This document shows positions 42,964-52,230 of a DNA stretch of 53,747 nt, in pieces; positions within the stretch are counted from its first letter, which is position 1, and each line of letters starts with the position of its first letter. The position numbers and the translations under genes were made by a program. Below the pieces are notes generated by a model. It saw only the letters and a list, made by a program, of their open reading frames with translations. It made no database searches and was not told the origin of the DNA. Source of the stretch: CAJXSD01 sp964633145 (lineage in GTDB: Bacteria; Pseudomonadota; Alphaproteobacteria; Rhodobacterales; Rhodobacteraceae); contig CAZWFE010000015.1 of the NCBI GenBank assembly GCA_964633145.1, forward strand, positions 1 to 53,747, in the 5' to 3' direction.

Positions 42964-43611
42964 GTGGTCTTTAAAAGACGCGACAAAAGACCGGTTCTGA
43001 AAATCCTCTTTGAGCTGTTGTGGCCCAAGGGTGGTTGGGCGCGCGCGTTTTATTATGTACGCCATCGACTGCATCGTTTGCCCGACACGCCCCAACGGAT
43101 TGCGCGGGGGGTGGCGGCAGGTGTTTTCACAACATTTACCCCATTCTATGCGTTTCATTTCATTGTGGCCGCGCTGACGGCGCGATTGATCAATGGTAAT
43201 ATCTTGGCGGCACTGCTTGGAACATTCTTTGGCAATCCGTTGACCTATATCCCTATTGGGGTTGTGTCCCTGAAAACGGGCCATTTTTTGTTGGGAACGC
43301 AATTCGACCATTCGGGCGATCATACCCCCACCTTTGTTGGAAAATTCGTAAACGCCAGTCATGATTTGCAACATAACTTTATGGCCATGTTTACGGACGA
43401 ACGGGCCGACTGGGCCAATCTGCATTTGTTCTATGATGAGGTGTTTTTGCCTTATCTGGTCGGTGGGCTGATGCCGGGGATTATTACGGGTGCGGTGTTT
43501 TATTATCTGTCTTTGCCCCTGATCACGGCTTATCAAAACCGCAGACGTGGCGTGTTGCGTAAAAAATTGCTATCAATTCAGGCGAAAAAGCGGGAAAAGG
43601 ATCTACATTAG
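42964..43611 (+). CDS. DUF2062 domain membrane protein
   Basis: A 215-residue protein starting with GTG at 42964. DUF2062 marks are IARGVAAGVFTTFTPFYAFHF and NILAALLGTFFGNPLTYIPIG with the conserved Gly-Asn-Pro-x-Thr; a second pair of helices lies near the C-terminus (LPYLVGGLMPGIITGAVFYYL). Both ends are basic. The family is inner-membrane and of unknown function, often beside pdxJ and acpS in this order. It lies 27 nt after rsh. Confidence 0.88.
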   Translation: MVFKRRDKRPVLKILFELLWPKGGWARAFYYVRHRLHRLPDTPQRIARGVAAGVFTTFTPFYAFHFIVAALTARLINGNILAALLGTFFGNPLTYIPIGVVSLKTGHFLLGTQFDHSGDHTPTFVGKFVNASHDLQHNFMAMFTDERADWANLHLFYDEVFLPYLVGGLMPGIITGAVFYYLSLPLITAYQNRRRGVLRKKLLSIQAKKREKDLH

Positions 43612-43634
43612 CATCACTGCTATAGGAGAGTGAA

Positions 43635-44375
43635 ATGTCCAAATTACGTCTGGGTGTGAATATCGACCATATCGCGACTGTACGCAATGCGCGTGGGTCT
43701 GCCTATCCTGATCCGATGCGTGCGGCAATATTGGCCCAGCAGGCGGGCGCAGATGGCATCACCGCCCACCTGCGCGAAGATCGCCGCCACATCCGCGATG
43801 GCGATATTGACACATTAGCCACTGATCTGACCGTGCCGCTGAATTTTGAAATGGCGGCAACAGAGGAAATGCAAGCGATTGCGCTGCGTCATAAACCCCA
43901 TGCGGTCTGCATTGTTCCCGAAAAGCGCGAAGAACGCACGACCGAGGGCGGCCTAGACGTGCTGCGCGATGATAATTACTTGGCCAAATTTATCGCGCCC
44001 CTGCGTGATGCGGGATCACGGGTGTCAATATTTATCGGCCCTGACGCGGATCAAATCCGTGCGGCCCATCGCATTGGCGCGCAAGTGGTCGAATTGCACA
44101 CCGGTGCCTATTGCGATTACCACTATGAGGGCAATTTTGCCGAACGCGATGCGGAATTGGCCCGTTTGCGCGATATGGCCACATTTGCCCATTCGCTGGG
44201 GCTTGAGGTACACGCAGGCCATGGTTTGACCTATGAAACCGTCCAACCCATCGCGGCCTTGCCCGAAGTGGTCGAATTGAATATCGGTCATTTCCTAATG
44301 GCCGAGGCGATGTTTGTGGGGTTGGAGGCCGCCATCCGCGAAATGCGCCGTTTGATGGATGATGCGCGCGCATGA
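43635..44375 (+). CDS. pdxJ: Pyridoxine 5'-phosphate synthase
   Basis: A 246-residue TIM-barrel enzyme that condenses 1-deoxyxylulose-5-phosphate with 3-amino-2-oxopropyl phosphate to make pyridoxine 5'-phosphate. Marks: LGVNIDHIATVRNARG (catalytic His), GITAHLREDRRHI, VCIVPEKREERTTEGGLDV, VSIFIGPDADQI, ELHTGAYCDY and HAGHGLTYE. AGGAGAGTGAA precedes the ATG. Its last codons overlap acpS by 4 nt (ATGA). Confidence 0.97.
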   Translation: MSKLRLGVNIDHIATVRNARGSAYPDPMRAAILAQQAGADGITAHLREDRRHIRDGDIDTLATDLTVPLNFEMAATEEMQAIALRHKPHAVCIVPEKREERTTEGGLDVLRDDNYLAKFIAPLRDAGSRVSIFIGPDADQIRAAHRIGAQVVELHTGAYCDYHYEGNFAERDAELARLRDMATFAHSLGLEVHAGHGLTYETVQPIAALPEVVELNIGHFLMAEAMFVGLEAAIREMRRLMDDARA

Positions 44376-44773
44376 TTTTGGGCATCGGCACAGATCTGGC
44401 CAATATTGATCGGATCAAGGCCGTATTGGACCGCCACGGTGATCGGTTTCGCAACCGCGTGTTTACCGAACGCGAACAGGCCAAAGCCGGCCGCCGTCTG
44501 GACGAGGCTGGCACATACGCCAAACGCTGGGCCGCGAAAGAGGCCTGCTCCAAGGCCCTGGGCACAGGGTTGCGGATGGGGATCGCATGGCGCGATATGG
44601 CCGTGTCGAACCTGTCAACGGGCCAACCCGTGATGACCCTGACCGGCTGGGCCGCGCAGCGTTTGGCCGATATGACCCCCGATGGGCATCAGGCGATTGT
44701 GCATGTCACATTGACCGATGATCACCCTTGGGCGCAGGCGTTCGTGGTGATTGAGGCACGGCCAATTGCGTGA
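44372..44773 (+). CDS. acpS: Holo-[acyl-carrier-protein] synthase
   Basis: A 133-residue phosphopantetheinyl transferase that activates acyl carrier protein with the arm from CoA. The magnesium site is built by Asp8 (GIGTDLANIDRI) and Glu in AKRWAAKEACSKALGTG; FTEREQAKA is the third family mark. Coupled to pdxJ by a 4-nt overlap and followed after 67 nt by lepB. Confidence 0.95.
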   Translation: MILGIGTDLANIDRIKAVLDRHGDRFRNRVFTEREQAKAGRRLDEAGTYAKRWAAKEACSKALGTGLRMGIAWRDMAVSNLSTGQPVMTLTGWAAQRLADMTPDGHQAIVHVTLTDDHPWAQAFVVIEARPIA

Positions 44774-44840
44774 TGCATTCCTTGACACGCGCGGTCGGCC
44801 CCATCATATAGCACCCAATGATTTAAGATAGGATTTCATC

Positions 44841-45680
44841 ATGGCAGATAAGACAGCAAGTTCCGGTGGCGGTATTTGGGAACTCATCAAAACGGTTGTC
44901 ATCGCCCTGTTGATTGCAGGGGTGTTTCGGTCCCTGTTTTTCCAGCCGTTTTGGATCCCATCCGGTTCGATGAAGGATACACTGCTGATCGGTGATTTCC
45001 TGTTTGTCAATAAAATGGCCTATGGTTATTCCTATGCGTCCTGTCCCAGTGTGAAAATTCCTGCGGTTGGTTTGGATGTTGATGCCAGTGATATTTGCGG
45101 ATTTATGCAAAATGGTGACGGCCGTTTTCTGGCCAGCGAACCCGAACGCGGTGATGTGGTGGTTTTCCGCCATCCCGTTACAGGGCGTGATTACATCAAA
45201 CGTCTGATCGGATTGCCGGGTGATCAAATCCAGATTAAGGCAGGTATCATTCATCTAAACGGGGTACCAATGCAACAGGTGCCTGCGGGTGTGTTTACAG
45301 AGACGATGGAACCACAGGGCGCATTTGGCAATCGGCCACGGTGCGAAAATGGGGCCGTGGGCGATGGAGGAATGTGTAACAAATCCCGTGCCATCGAAAC
45401 CAATCCCGAAGGCAAATCATATGCTGTGTTGAACATCGGCCCATCGTTCACTGATAATACCAAGGTATTTACCGTGCCGGCGGGCCATTATTTCATGATG
45501 GGCGACAATCGCGATAATTCATCCGATAGCCGCGTTGACCAAATCCAAGGTGGCGTTGGTTTCGTTCCGTTCAAGGATCTGATCGGTCGTGCGGACCGCA
45601 TTATGTTTTCTTCAGCAGGTCGGTCTATGTTCTTTTTCTGGACATGGCGATCAGATCGGTTTTTCAAGGCGGTTCAGTGA
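44841..45680 (+). CDS. lepB: Signal peptidase I
   Basis: A 279-residue inner-membrane serine protease that cuts Sec signal peptides. One N-terminal membrane helix (~15-33), then box B WIPSGSMKDTLLIGDFLFVNK with catalytic Ser43, box D GRDYIKRLIGLPGD with general base Lys120, and box E GHYFMMGDNRDNSSDSR. The segment ~65-100 has a paired Cys (SCPS...DICGF), plausible disulfide in the periplasm. AGGATTTCATC precedes the ATG. It overlaps rnc by 4 nt. Confidence 0.96.
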   Translation: MADKTASSGGGIWELIKTVVIALLIAGVFRSLFFQPFWIPSGSMKDTLLIGDFLFVNKMAYGYSYASCPSVKIPAVGLDVDASDICGFMQNGDGRFLASEPERGDVVVFRHPVTGRDYIKRLIGLPGDQIQIKAGIIHLNGVPMQQVPAGVFTETMEPQGAFGNRPRCENGAVGDGGMCNKSRAIETNPEGKSYAVLNIGPSFTDNTKVFTVPAGHYFMMGDNRDNSSDSRVDQIQGGVGFVPFKDLIGRADRIMFSSAGRSMFFFWTWRSDRFFKAVQ

Positions 45681-46357
45681 AGCGATCTAGTGACATAGCT
45701 GCGTTTGAACAGCGATTGGGGTATGAGTTTCGAAATTTGGAAATTCTACTTGAGTCTCTAACGCATCCATCCATTGCCAGTCAGACGCGCTCAGACAACC
45801 AACGCTTGGAATTTCTTGGCGATCGTGTTTTGGGTTTGGTCATGGCCGAAGCCCTGTTGGAACTGGATACCACCGCTGCCGAAGGGACCCTTGCGCCGCG
45901 TTTCAACGCATTGGTCCGCAAAGAAACCTGTGCCGATGTGGCGCGTGCAATTGATTTGGGCGCAGTGCTGAAATTAGGGCGATCAGAAATGAAATCTGGT
46001 GGCCGGCGCAAAGATACCCTGTTGGGCGACGCGATGGAGGCAGTGATTGCTGCAATCTATATCGATGCAGGCTTTGGCGTGGCTAAAAAAACCGTTCTTG
46101 CGTTATGGGGGGATCGGGTTCACCGTGTAAAATCAGATGCCCGCGATGCAAAAACACGCTTACAAGAATGGGCGCAGGCACGATCACTGCCGCCACCCCT
46201 ATACCACGTGGTGTCGCGCAGCGGGCCAGATCATGCCCCTGTTTTTGAAATCCAAGCTGTGTTAAAAACGGGCGAAACAGAAACGGCCACGGCCAATACC
46301 AAACGCAAAGCGGAACAAGCTGCCGCCAAGGCGTTGTTGAACAAACTGGATACATAG
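45677..46357 (+). CDS. rnc: Ribonuclease III
   Basis: A 226-residue dsRNA endonuclease for rRNA and mRNA processing. The GTG start at 45677 overlaps the lepB stop as GTGA and gives the usual length; an ATG at 45644 would intrude 37 nt into lepB. The signature NQRLEFLGDRVLG (41-53) carries the metal-binding acidic residues; GDAMEAVIAAIYID is the second acidic motif. The C-terminal ~70 residues are a dsRNA-binding domain (TRLQEWAQARSLPPPLYHVV, TKRKAEQAAAKALL). The rnc-era pair is conserved. Confidence 0.95.
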   Translation: MKRSSDIAAFEQRLGYEFRNLEILLESLTHPSIASQTRSDNQRLEFLGDRVLGLVMAEALLELDTTAAEGTLAPRFNALVRKETCADVARAIDLGAVLKLGRSEMKSGGRRKDTLLGDAMEAVIAAIYIDAGFGVAKKTVLALWGDRVHRVKSDARDAKTRLQEWAQARSLPPPLYHVVSRSGPDHAPVFEIQAVLKTGETETATANTKRKAEQAAAKALLNKLDT

Positions 46358-46361
46358 TTAA

Positions 46362-47267
46362 ATGACCAAAGCGGGATTTGTTGCCCTGATCGGCGAACCA
46401 AACGCCGGTAAATCCACCCTGACCAACCGTATGGTAGGTGCCAAGGTGTCGATCGTAACGCACAAGGTGCAAACAACGCGCACCCGTATTCGCGGTGTCG
46501 CGATTGAGGGCGATAGCCAGATTGTGTTCGTTGATACGCCCGGTCTGTTCAAGCCGCGCCGCCGTTTGGATCGCGCGATGGTGGCCGCCGCGTGGGGTGG
46601 GGCGGCAGATGCCGATGTGATCGTTCTGTTGATTGAGGCGCACCGCGGCATTACCGAAGGTGTTGAGCGGATCCTAGAAGAATTGGGAAATATCGCAACC
46701 GGTCGCCGCGTCGCACTGGCCATTAACAAAATCGACCGTGTTCAGGCCGAGGTATTGCTATCGCTGTCGCAAAAAATGAATGATGCCTTTGCGTTTGAAC
46801 AGACGTTTATGATTTCGGCAGAACGCGGCCACGGTGTGGATGCATTGCGTCAGTGGTTGGCAGGCGAACTGCCCGATGGCCCGTGGCTATACCCCGAGGA
46901 TCAGATTGCTGATCTGCCCATGCGCATGATTGCTGCGGAAATGACGCGCGAAAAATTGACGCTGCGTTTGCATCAGGAATTGCCATACCAATTGACTGTC
47001 GAAACAGAAAACTGGCAAGAGCGCAAAGATGGCAGTGCGCGCATTGACCAGATTATTTATGTCGTTCGCGATGGCCACAAAGGCATTGTTCTGGGCAACA
47101 AAGGTGAAACCATCAAAGCCGTATCCAAAGCCGCGCGCGAAGAGTTAGAACAGTTCTTGGGCCGCAAAGTGCATCTGTTCTGTCAGGTCAAGGTTCGCGA
47201 AAAATGGCTGGAAGAGGCCGAGCGTTATTCCGAAATGGGCCTAGATTTCAAAGACGGAAACGCATGA
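46362..47267 (+). CDS. era: GTPase Era
   Basis: A 301-residue essential GTPase that binds the 3' end of 16S rRNA in 30S assembly. G1 GEPNAGKSTL (11-20), G2 region TTRTRIRGV, G3 DTPG, G4 NKID, and a C-terminal KH domain (QIIYVVRDGHKGIVLGNKGETIK in part: HKGIVLGNKGETIK) followed by the typical LFCQVKVREKWLEEAERY. It starts 4 nt after rnc and its stop overlaps the DUF1491 start (ATGA). Confidence 0.97.
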   Translation: MTKAGFVALIGEPNAGKSTLTNRMVGAKVSIVTHKVQTTRTRIRGVAIEGDSQIVFVDTPGLFKPRRRLDRAMVAAAWGGAADADVIVLLIEAHRGITEGVERILEELGNIATGRRVALAINKIDRVQAEVLLSLSQKMNDAFAFEQTFMISAERGHGVDALRQWLAGELPDGPWLYPEDQIADLPMRMIAAEMTREKLTLRLHQELPYQLTVETENWQERKDGSARIDQIIYVVRDGHKGIVLGNKGETIKAVSKAAREELEQFLGRKVHLFCQVKVREKWLEEAERYSEMGLDFKDGNA

Positions 47268-47587
47268 CGCGTCTGACCACGGAATTTTGGGTCCAAGCCT
47301 ATCTGAAACATTTGAATATGGCGCATATTCCGGCCTATGTCTTGCGACACGGCGATGACACGGCTGGAACGGTATTGATCAAAGTAAACATGCTGGATGG
47401 TCAGGCACGCGTCTATGCGCAGACCTATGACTTGATGGCGGATCGCCGCGAATGGGCACTGTACGACAGCGGCGCTGAGCAAGAGATTGATGATCTGTTA
47501 TCGCGGCAGGCTGCGCGTGACCCTGATTTGTGGACGATCGAAATTGAATCGCCTAGCGGTATACATCTGTTGGAATTGATGGGCTAG
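47264..47587 (+). CDS. DUF1491 family protein
   Basis: A 107-residue alphaproteobacterial protein of unknown function. The start at 47264 overlaps the era stop by 4 nt; a longer in-frame opening at 47204 lies within era. Typical features: LTTEFWVQAYLKHLN at the N-terminus, GTVLIKVNMLDGQARVYAQT and a C-terminal DPDLWTIEIESPSGIHLLEL. No catalytic motif is evident. The era-DUF1491-recO order is a recurrent one, suggesting co-regulation with ribosome and repair genes. Confidence 0.88.
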   Translation: MTRLTTEFWVQAYLKHLNMAHIPAYVLRHGDDTAGTVLIKVNMLDGQARVYAQTYDLMADRREWALYDSGAEQEIDDLLSRQAARDPDLWTIEIESPSGIHLLELMG

Positions 47588-47620
47588 CCAAGTGCCGCGA
47601 ATCGTGCATTATCACTGACC

Positions 47621-48349
47621 ATGGAATGGCGCGATCATGGCATAGTTTTGGGGACGCGGGCCTTTGGCGAAACATCCGTTGTTTTGGATGTTCTGACACA
47701 GGATCATGGACGCCACAGCGGTGTGGTCAAAGGGGGTGTGTCGCGCAAATACCGCCCCATTTTGCAGCCGGGGTCAGTGTTGGATGTGACATGGCGCGCG
47801 CGGCTTTCGGATCATTTGGGCAGTTTTACGGTTGATCTGATAAAATCACGCAGCATCGCAATGCAGAATAGATTTTCGTTGGCAGGGTTATCCGCGGTCG
47901 CAGCGCTGTTACAACGCATTTTGCCGGAACGCGATCCGATGCCTGATCTATATGTTCAAACCAATGCGCTGCTTGATATATTATCTGTGCCGCAGGCCTT
48001 TGCTTATGGCTATTTTCATTGGGAATTGGCCCTGTTGGGGCATCTGGGATATGGATTGGATTTGTCATGCTGTGCCGTGACGGGGGCCACGCAGGATTTG
48101 ATCTATGTATCACCAAAATCTGGCCGCGCGGTGTCACGCTTGGGGGCTGGTGAATGGGCGGACCGTTTGCTGCCGCTGCCTGATGTTGCCAAAGGCTTGG
48201 TACATGAGCCAAAGTTCGCGCTAGAGGGCCTGAAACTAACGCAATATTTTTTAGAGAACAAAGTGGCGGTAAATTTGGGGATACCACACCTGCCATCCGC
48301 CCGTGAACGGCTGTTGGATCAGGTGACCAAGCTTTCTGAGGCGCAGTAA
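47621..48349 (+). CDS. recO: DNA repair protein RecO
   Basis: A 242-residue recombination mediator that with RecR loads RecA onto SSB-coated DNA. N-terminal OB fold: MEWRDHGIVLGTRAFGETSVVLDVLT, with GRHSGVVKGGVSRKYRP. The helical C-terminal part contains FHWELALLGHLGYGLDLSCCAVTG, where the usual zinc cysteines are reduced to a Cys-Cys pair, as often in alphaproteobacteria. It closes the rsh-to-recO gene series; no clear terminator follows. Confidence 0.94.
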   Translation: MEWRDHGIVLGTRAFGETSVVLDVLTQDHGRHSGVVKGGVSRKYRPILQPGSVLDVTWRARLSDHLGSFTVDLIKSRSIAMQNRFSLAGLSAVAALLQRILPERDPMPDLYVQTNALLDILSVPQAFAYGYFHWELALLGHLGYGLDLSCCAVTGATQDLIYVSPKSGRAVSRLGAGEWADRLLPLPDVAKGLVHEPKFALEGLKLTQYFLENKVAVNLGIPHLPSARERLLDQVTKLSEAQ

Positions 48350-48495
48350 TATCGTTCCCCCAGTGCATTTGACAAATGAAAATAGATTAGATCGCAGTAT
48401 TTTATCGTGTTTTGGATTTTTTTTGAAAAACCCTCTGGACAGTTTACCAAGCAAGGCTTAGAACGCCATCACCCACAGCCATTGGCTGTTCCGGT

Positions 48496-48570
48496 GCCCG
48501 GGTAGCTCAGGGGTAGAGCAGGGGATTGAAAATCCCTGTGTCGGTGGTTCGAATCCGCCCCTGGGCACCA
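48496..48570 (+). tRNA. tRNA-Phe (GAA)
   Basis: A 75-nt cloverleaf. Acceptor GCCCGGG/CCTGGGC (one G-T), D arm GCTC-AGGGGTA-GAGC, anticodon stem GGGGA/TCCCT with loop TTGAAAA giving anticodon GAA at 48528-48530, T loop GGTTCGAATCC, discriminator A and an encoded CCA end. A short hairpin ACAGCC-ATT-GGCTGT lies just 6 nt upstream. A possible promoter is TGGACA-N17-TAGAAC (about 48437-48465). tRNA genes are common integration sites; the sequence beyond this one changes character. Confidence 0.97.
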
Positions 48571-49298
48571 TTTATATCAATGAAATCAATAGCTTATGTT
48601 TGCCTCACTAGCGCTATGCGTGTGTGTTACAAAAACACACCAAATACACACTTTTAGACGTGTTTGTGGGGTGGGATTCTGGGCTCAAACACTGTGTCTC
48701 GACCCTAGTAAAAGAACACAGTCTTTCTGTGACTTAGTGGTTGCTTAATAACCTTATGAACACCTTTTTAAATTATGCAGTTCTTTGATTTCTTCATTTA
48801 GATGTGTTGGTCAATTACTTAGTAAGTTTCTATTTGACGATATCTTAGAAAACCCATCCAACATTCGTATATATACTAATGAAACACGTATTTCCCCTTG
48901 AACGATCACATCGTATCTGTAACGTGGTCCATGGCTTCTTAGTCGCTACCTGGTAAGATAACCTAGTCAAAATCATGCTAGGCTAAGTCGTGTGACTAGT
49001 CCGTAGGGGCCTTCCTATAAAGATATTCACCGTTGTAGGGTCGATGCACTTAGTCCCTAGTGTTATATCTGCCGCATGTGCTTTTTGTGATTCAATGTGT
49101 GGGTAGCCCCAGCCAGATGTTATAGCGCCTTTCGCACAATAAAATGCAAGGCCTGACAGAATAGAACTAATATTTTAGTGGTGGAAATGAAAACAAAAGG
49201 CAACGTCCAGACTGCTCGAAAATTGCTTAAACCTGACTAGGCGCTTTCCAGCATTTATGCCGCTCGGATAGGTAAACGACAAAGCTTGTTTGCGATGG
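48571..49298. other. 728-nt non-coding, low-GC stretch downstream of tRNA-Phe
   Basis: No open frame of 60 codons exists on either strand and no decayed protein is recognisable by eye. Several inverted repeats are present: GTGTGTT-N5-AACACAC (48622-48640), ACTGTGT/ACACAGT (48691-48722) overlapping CACAG-TCTTT-CTGTG (48717-48731), and CTAGTCA/TGACTAG (48963-48999). No T-run marks a terminator. I see no repeated copy of the tRNA 3' end. It may be remnant island DNA or hold an RNA gene; neither is shown. Confidence 0.55.
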
Positions 49299-50609
49299 TC
49301 ACTCAAATAAGACCTGTGGGAGCCAGAGAGCAATCTCAGGGAAGACCGTGATTAGCGCTGCGCCAATGCACATCAAAACAAAGAACGGCGCAGCATAGAG
49401 CGCGACTCGTAGAATTGGCGTATTTGTTAGGCCCTGAATGATAAACAAATTGAATCCGATCGGTGGCGTGATCTGAGCCAGCTCAACCATGATCACAAGG
49501 AAGACCCCGAACCAAATCGGATCAAATCCGGCAGAGATGATCAGTGGCAATGTGATCGGTAAGCTCATCACAGTAATGGAGATGCCTTCAAGGAACATGC
49601 CCAGGATAACGTAGAACACCGCCAGTACTGCGATTAGCTGGTATGGGGTTAGGTCGAACGAAGCGATTGCTGTCGCAACGTCCTGTGGGACATGTAAGAA
49701 ACCCATTGCTGTCGATAGGAAGCCTGCTGCAATGAGAATAACCGCGATCATACAGCTTGTTTGGACGGAGGATATTATACTTTCGACGGCCAGTTTGAAA
49801 CCGAATTGTCCGGTCAATAAAGTTAGGGCGATGGTGGTCACCACGCCAACTGCAGCCGCTTCGGATGGTGTCGCTATGCCGCTGTAAATTGAGCCTAGAA
49901 CTATGAAGATCAAGATGGCGATAGGTATCAGGTTCCAAAGTCCTAGGACCATATCTCGCCAACCGGGTGGGTCTTCTTCGGCTGGTACCATGTCGGGCTG
50001 TGCGAGGCTGACCGTACCAACGTATAGGGCATAGAGACCTGCCAGCATTAGCCCTGGAAAAACCCCCGCAGCGAAGAGGCGTGCAACCGAAACTTCGGCC
50101 AGAACGCCGTAAACAATCATAACGATTGACGGTGGGATCAACAGTCCAAGGCTGCCGGCCCCAGCTAGAGAGCCATAGACCAGAGACTTGGCATAGTTGC
50201 GTTTGCTCAACTCAGACATAGTGATTTTGCCCACGGTCGCTGTGGTTGCTGCGCTTGATCCACTTACGGCGGCAAAAAGCGCTGAACCGGCAATGTTGGT
50301 GTGAAGAAGGCGGCCGGGCAGGTGATAAGTCAGCGGCGAGAGTCCCTTGAACAACCTGTCAGAGATATCCGTACGCAACATGATTTCGCCCATCCAGATG
50401 AACATTGGAATGGCCGAGAGCTCCCATGCGGTAGAACTCCGAATTACAAGGGGTGACATAATCGTACCTATACGGTGCAGATCCATATCAACCAGAAGAA
50501 CTAGCGCTGTCGTGCTGACGAGCAGGAGCCCGGCAAAAACCCAGACCCCCAATCCCAGGTAAAAGATAACCAAAAGCAAGACGATGAAAGCGATAAAAAG
50601 GCTCTCCAT
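49299..50609 (-). CDS. dctM: TRAP transporter large permease subunit (DctM family)
   Basis: A 436-residue inner-membrane protein with about 12 hydrophobic segments, the ion-coupled channel part of a tripartite ATP-independent transporter. Family marks are AIPMFIWMGEIMLRTDISDRLFKG (in part: AIPMFIWMGEIML), AAVSGSSAATTATVGKI, GSLAGAGSLGLLIPPSI and VMVELAQITPPIGFNLFIIQGL. Codons CTT, CTC, GGA and AGG, rare in the left part of the window, are frequent here, so the gene was probably acquired. It is last in the hyuB-dctP-dctQ-dctM unit. Confidence 0.95.
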   Translation of the reverse strand: MESLFIAFIVLLLVIFYLGLGVWVFAGLLLVSTTALVLLVDMDLHRIGTIMSPLVIRSSTAWELSAIPMFIWMGEIMLRTDISDRLFKGLSPLTYHLPGRLLHTNIAGSALFAAVSGSSAATTATVGKITMSELSKRNYAKSLVYGSLAGAGSLGLLIPPSIVMIVYGVLAEVSVARLFAAGVFPGLMLAGLYALYVGTVSLAQPDMVPAEEDPPGWRDMVLGLWNLIPIAILIFIVLGSIYSGIATPSEAAAVGVVTTIALTLLTGQFGFKLAVESIISSVQTSCMIAVILIAAGFLSTAMGFLHVPQDVATAIASFDLTPYQLIAVLAVFYVILGMFLEGISITVMSLPITLPLIISAGFDPIWFGVFLVIMVELAQITPPIGFNLFIIQGLTNTPILRVALYAAPFFVLMCIGAALITVFPEIALWLPQVLFE

Positions 50610-50612
50610 GGG

Positions 50613-51125
50613 TCATGCCTCGGTCGGTGCAGGTTCAGTTACGCCGTCGCGAATGGTCAACACGAGGCTGGTCAAGAGCTGCAAAAGAAAGAGGATTAGC
50701 CCCAGCAATATCACACCGTCGATGATCCAGATAGGCGTTTCAGTTAGGGTCGGGCTTACGGTGCCCCGGTTCCAATCTCGCGCAAATGTTCTGAAGATAT
50801 ACCGGGCCAGAAAGGCGGTAATTGCGAAGGTCAGAACGATGCAGAGGATTTCGACCACGATAGCAAGTCTGCCACGCACGAAAGCTTGTAAGATCGAAAC
50901 TCTGATGTGTTTGCGTGCGCGGAATGTGTTGGCGAGCGACAAGAATGTCATGGCCCCCACAGCATAGCCGACAAATTCATCCATCGAATGGGTTGAGAAA
51001 TCGAAAAAGCTACGCGCGACGATCTCTACCGAGACATGGCCTACGACATAGAGCAGCAAAAGCCCCGAAGCCCAAATCGCCAAATTGCTGAGCGCATCAT
51101 TCATTCTGACAAGCCAATTTATCAT
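50613..51125 (-). CDS. dctQ: TRAP transporter small permease subunit (DctQ family)
   Basis: A 170-residue four-helix membrane protein that pairs with DctM. The hydrophobic segments and the conserved EIVARSFFDFSTHSMDEFVGYAVGAM (in part: EIVARSFFDFSTHSMDEF) are typical. ATG 51125 is used (GAGG just upstream); a GTG at 51134 with AAGGG upstream is equally possible. It ends 3 nt before dctM and begins 76 nt after dctP. Confidence 0.92.
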   Translation of the reverse strand: MINWLVRMNDALSNLAIWASGLLLLYVVGHVSVEIVARSFFDFSTHSMDEFVGYAVGAMTFLSLANTFRARKHIRVSILQAFVRGRLAIVVEILCIVLTFAITAFLARYIFRTFARDWNRGTVSPTLTETPIWIIDGVILLGLILFLLQLLTSLVLTIRDGVTEPAPTEA

Positions 51126-51201
51126 GATCCTCACCGTACCCTTCGCAGATCAGTGGAAAATGGGCGCCACCGCTGGCGCCCATCCAGACTGTACTTGCTA
51201 A

Positions 51202-52197
51202 TCAGTTATCCCGTGCAGCGCGGAAGTCATCCAGTATTTTTTGACCTGCGTCGCCGACCTTTGCGATCCAATCCGCATAAACTGCGTCACCCGCTGCTGA
51301 AAGCGCCGCAAGAAAATCCGCAGGGACCGCTGACACCACTGTAATGCCATTAGCGCTCATGTCGGCGTAGTTTTCCTCCACACGGGTTTTAAGTGCGCCC
51401 CAGGCCGCTTGGCTAGCAGCCTCAGAAGCCGTCATTAGCGCGGCGCGTTGATCATCAGTTAGCGCATCCCAGGCGTCTTTGTTCACATGTGTCATGTTGA
51501 GCGACATAGAGTAATTTACCGCTGAAAAATGGGTCAGCCCCTGATCCCAGAATTTTGCGTTTGTTCCGCCCTCTGCAGAGGTCAACACGGCCTCGATCCC
51601 GCCGGTGGCCAGTTGCGGCACGACATCGGCCCAACTCATCTGAATAGCCGCGGCGCCAGCCCCCTGCAGCGTCTGCGTGCCAGAGGCGTCCCAGGCCCGA
51701 ATTTTCAGCCCGCTCAGCGCTTTTGAAGAATCGACGGACCTCTTGGCCCAGATGCCAGCAGGTGGCCATGGCGATGCATAGAGCAGGATTTGATTGTTTC
51801 GCGCGAAGACCTCGTCATAAGCTGGTTTTGCGGTCTCCCATAGCAATTGGGCGTCTTCAGCGCTTCCCACGAGGAAGGGCAGTGACGACAGAAGGAACAT
51901 TGGTTCGATGCCTGCAACCTGCCCCATCGAGGTGTTCGCGATTGGCAATGCGCCGTCTGCGACCGCATCAAAATGCTCCTTAGACTTATAGCCGATGGAG
52001 CCACCGAAATGGTTCGTGATTTCGATGCTGCCACCGGATGCTGTAGCAGCGGTTTCGGTAAAGACTTTCTGCGCCTGACCATGTATGGACGTGTCCTGAT
52101 ATTCGTTGGCCATGTCCCATTTGACTGTGTCGGCACAGGCTGTGCCTGCGGTGAACGCAAGCGCGAATCCGGCCGCGATAATTGATCTATTTTTCAT
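51202..52197 (-). CDS. dctP: TRAP transporter substrate-binding protein (DctP family)
   Basis: A 331-residue periplasmic binding protein. Signal peptide MKNRSIIAAGFALAFTAGTACA, then the binding domain: VKWDMANEYQDTSIHGQAQKVF, the hinge-side LSGLKIRAWDASGTQTLQ with the arginine that usually holds a carboxylate, and GGIEAVLTSAEGG. This suggests an organic anion as cargo. AGAGG lies 6 nt before the ATG. Lying between hyuB and dctQ/dctM, it probably binds a compound related to the hyuB substrate (inference). Confidence 0.93.
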   Translation of the reverse strand: MKNRSIIAAGFALAFTAGTACADTVKWDMANEYQDTSIHGQAQKVFTETAATASGGSIEITNHFGGSIGYKSKEHFDAVADGALPIANTSMGQVAGIEPMFLLSSLPFLVGSAEDAQLLWETAKPAYDEVFARNNQILLYASPWPPAGIWAKRSVDSSKALSGLKIRAWDASGTQTLQGAGAAAIQMSWADVVPQLATGGIEAVLTSAEGGTNAKFWDQGLTHFSAVNYSMSLNMTHVNKDAWDALTDDQRAALMTASEAASQAAWGALKTRVEENYADMSANGITVVSAVPADFLAALSAAGDAVYADWIAKVGDAGQKILDDFRAARDN

Positions 52198-52230
52198 AAT
52201 GACCTCTCTGTTTGGTTAAGTTTAGACCGG

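Noticed and set aside
48368..48396. TTGACA box upstream of tRNA-Phe
   Set aside because: No -10 box lies at 16-18 nt; the nearest AT-rich hexamer is too far. A site closer to the tRNA fits better.
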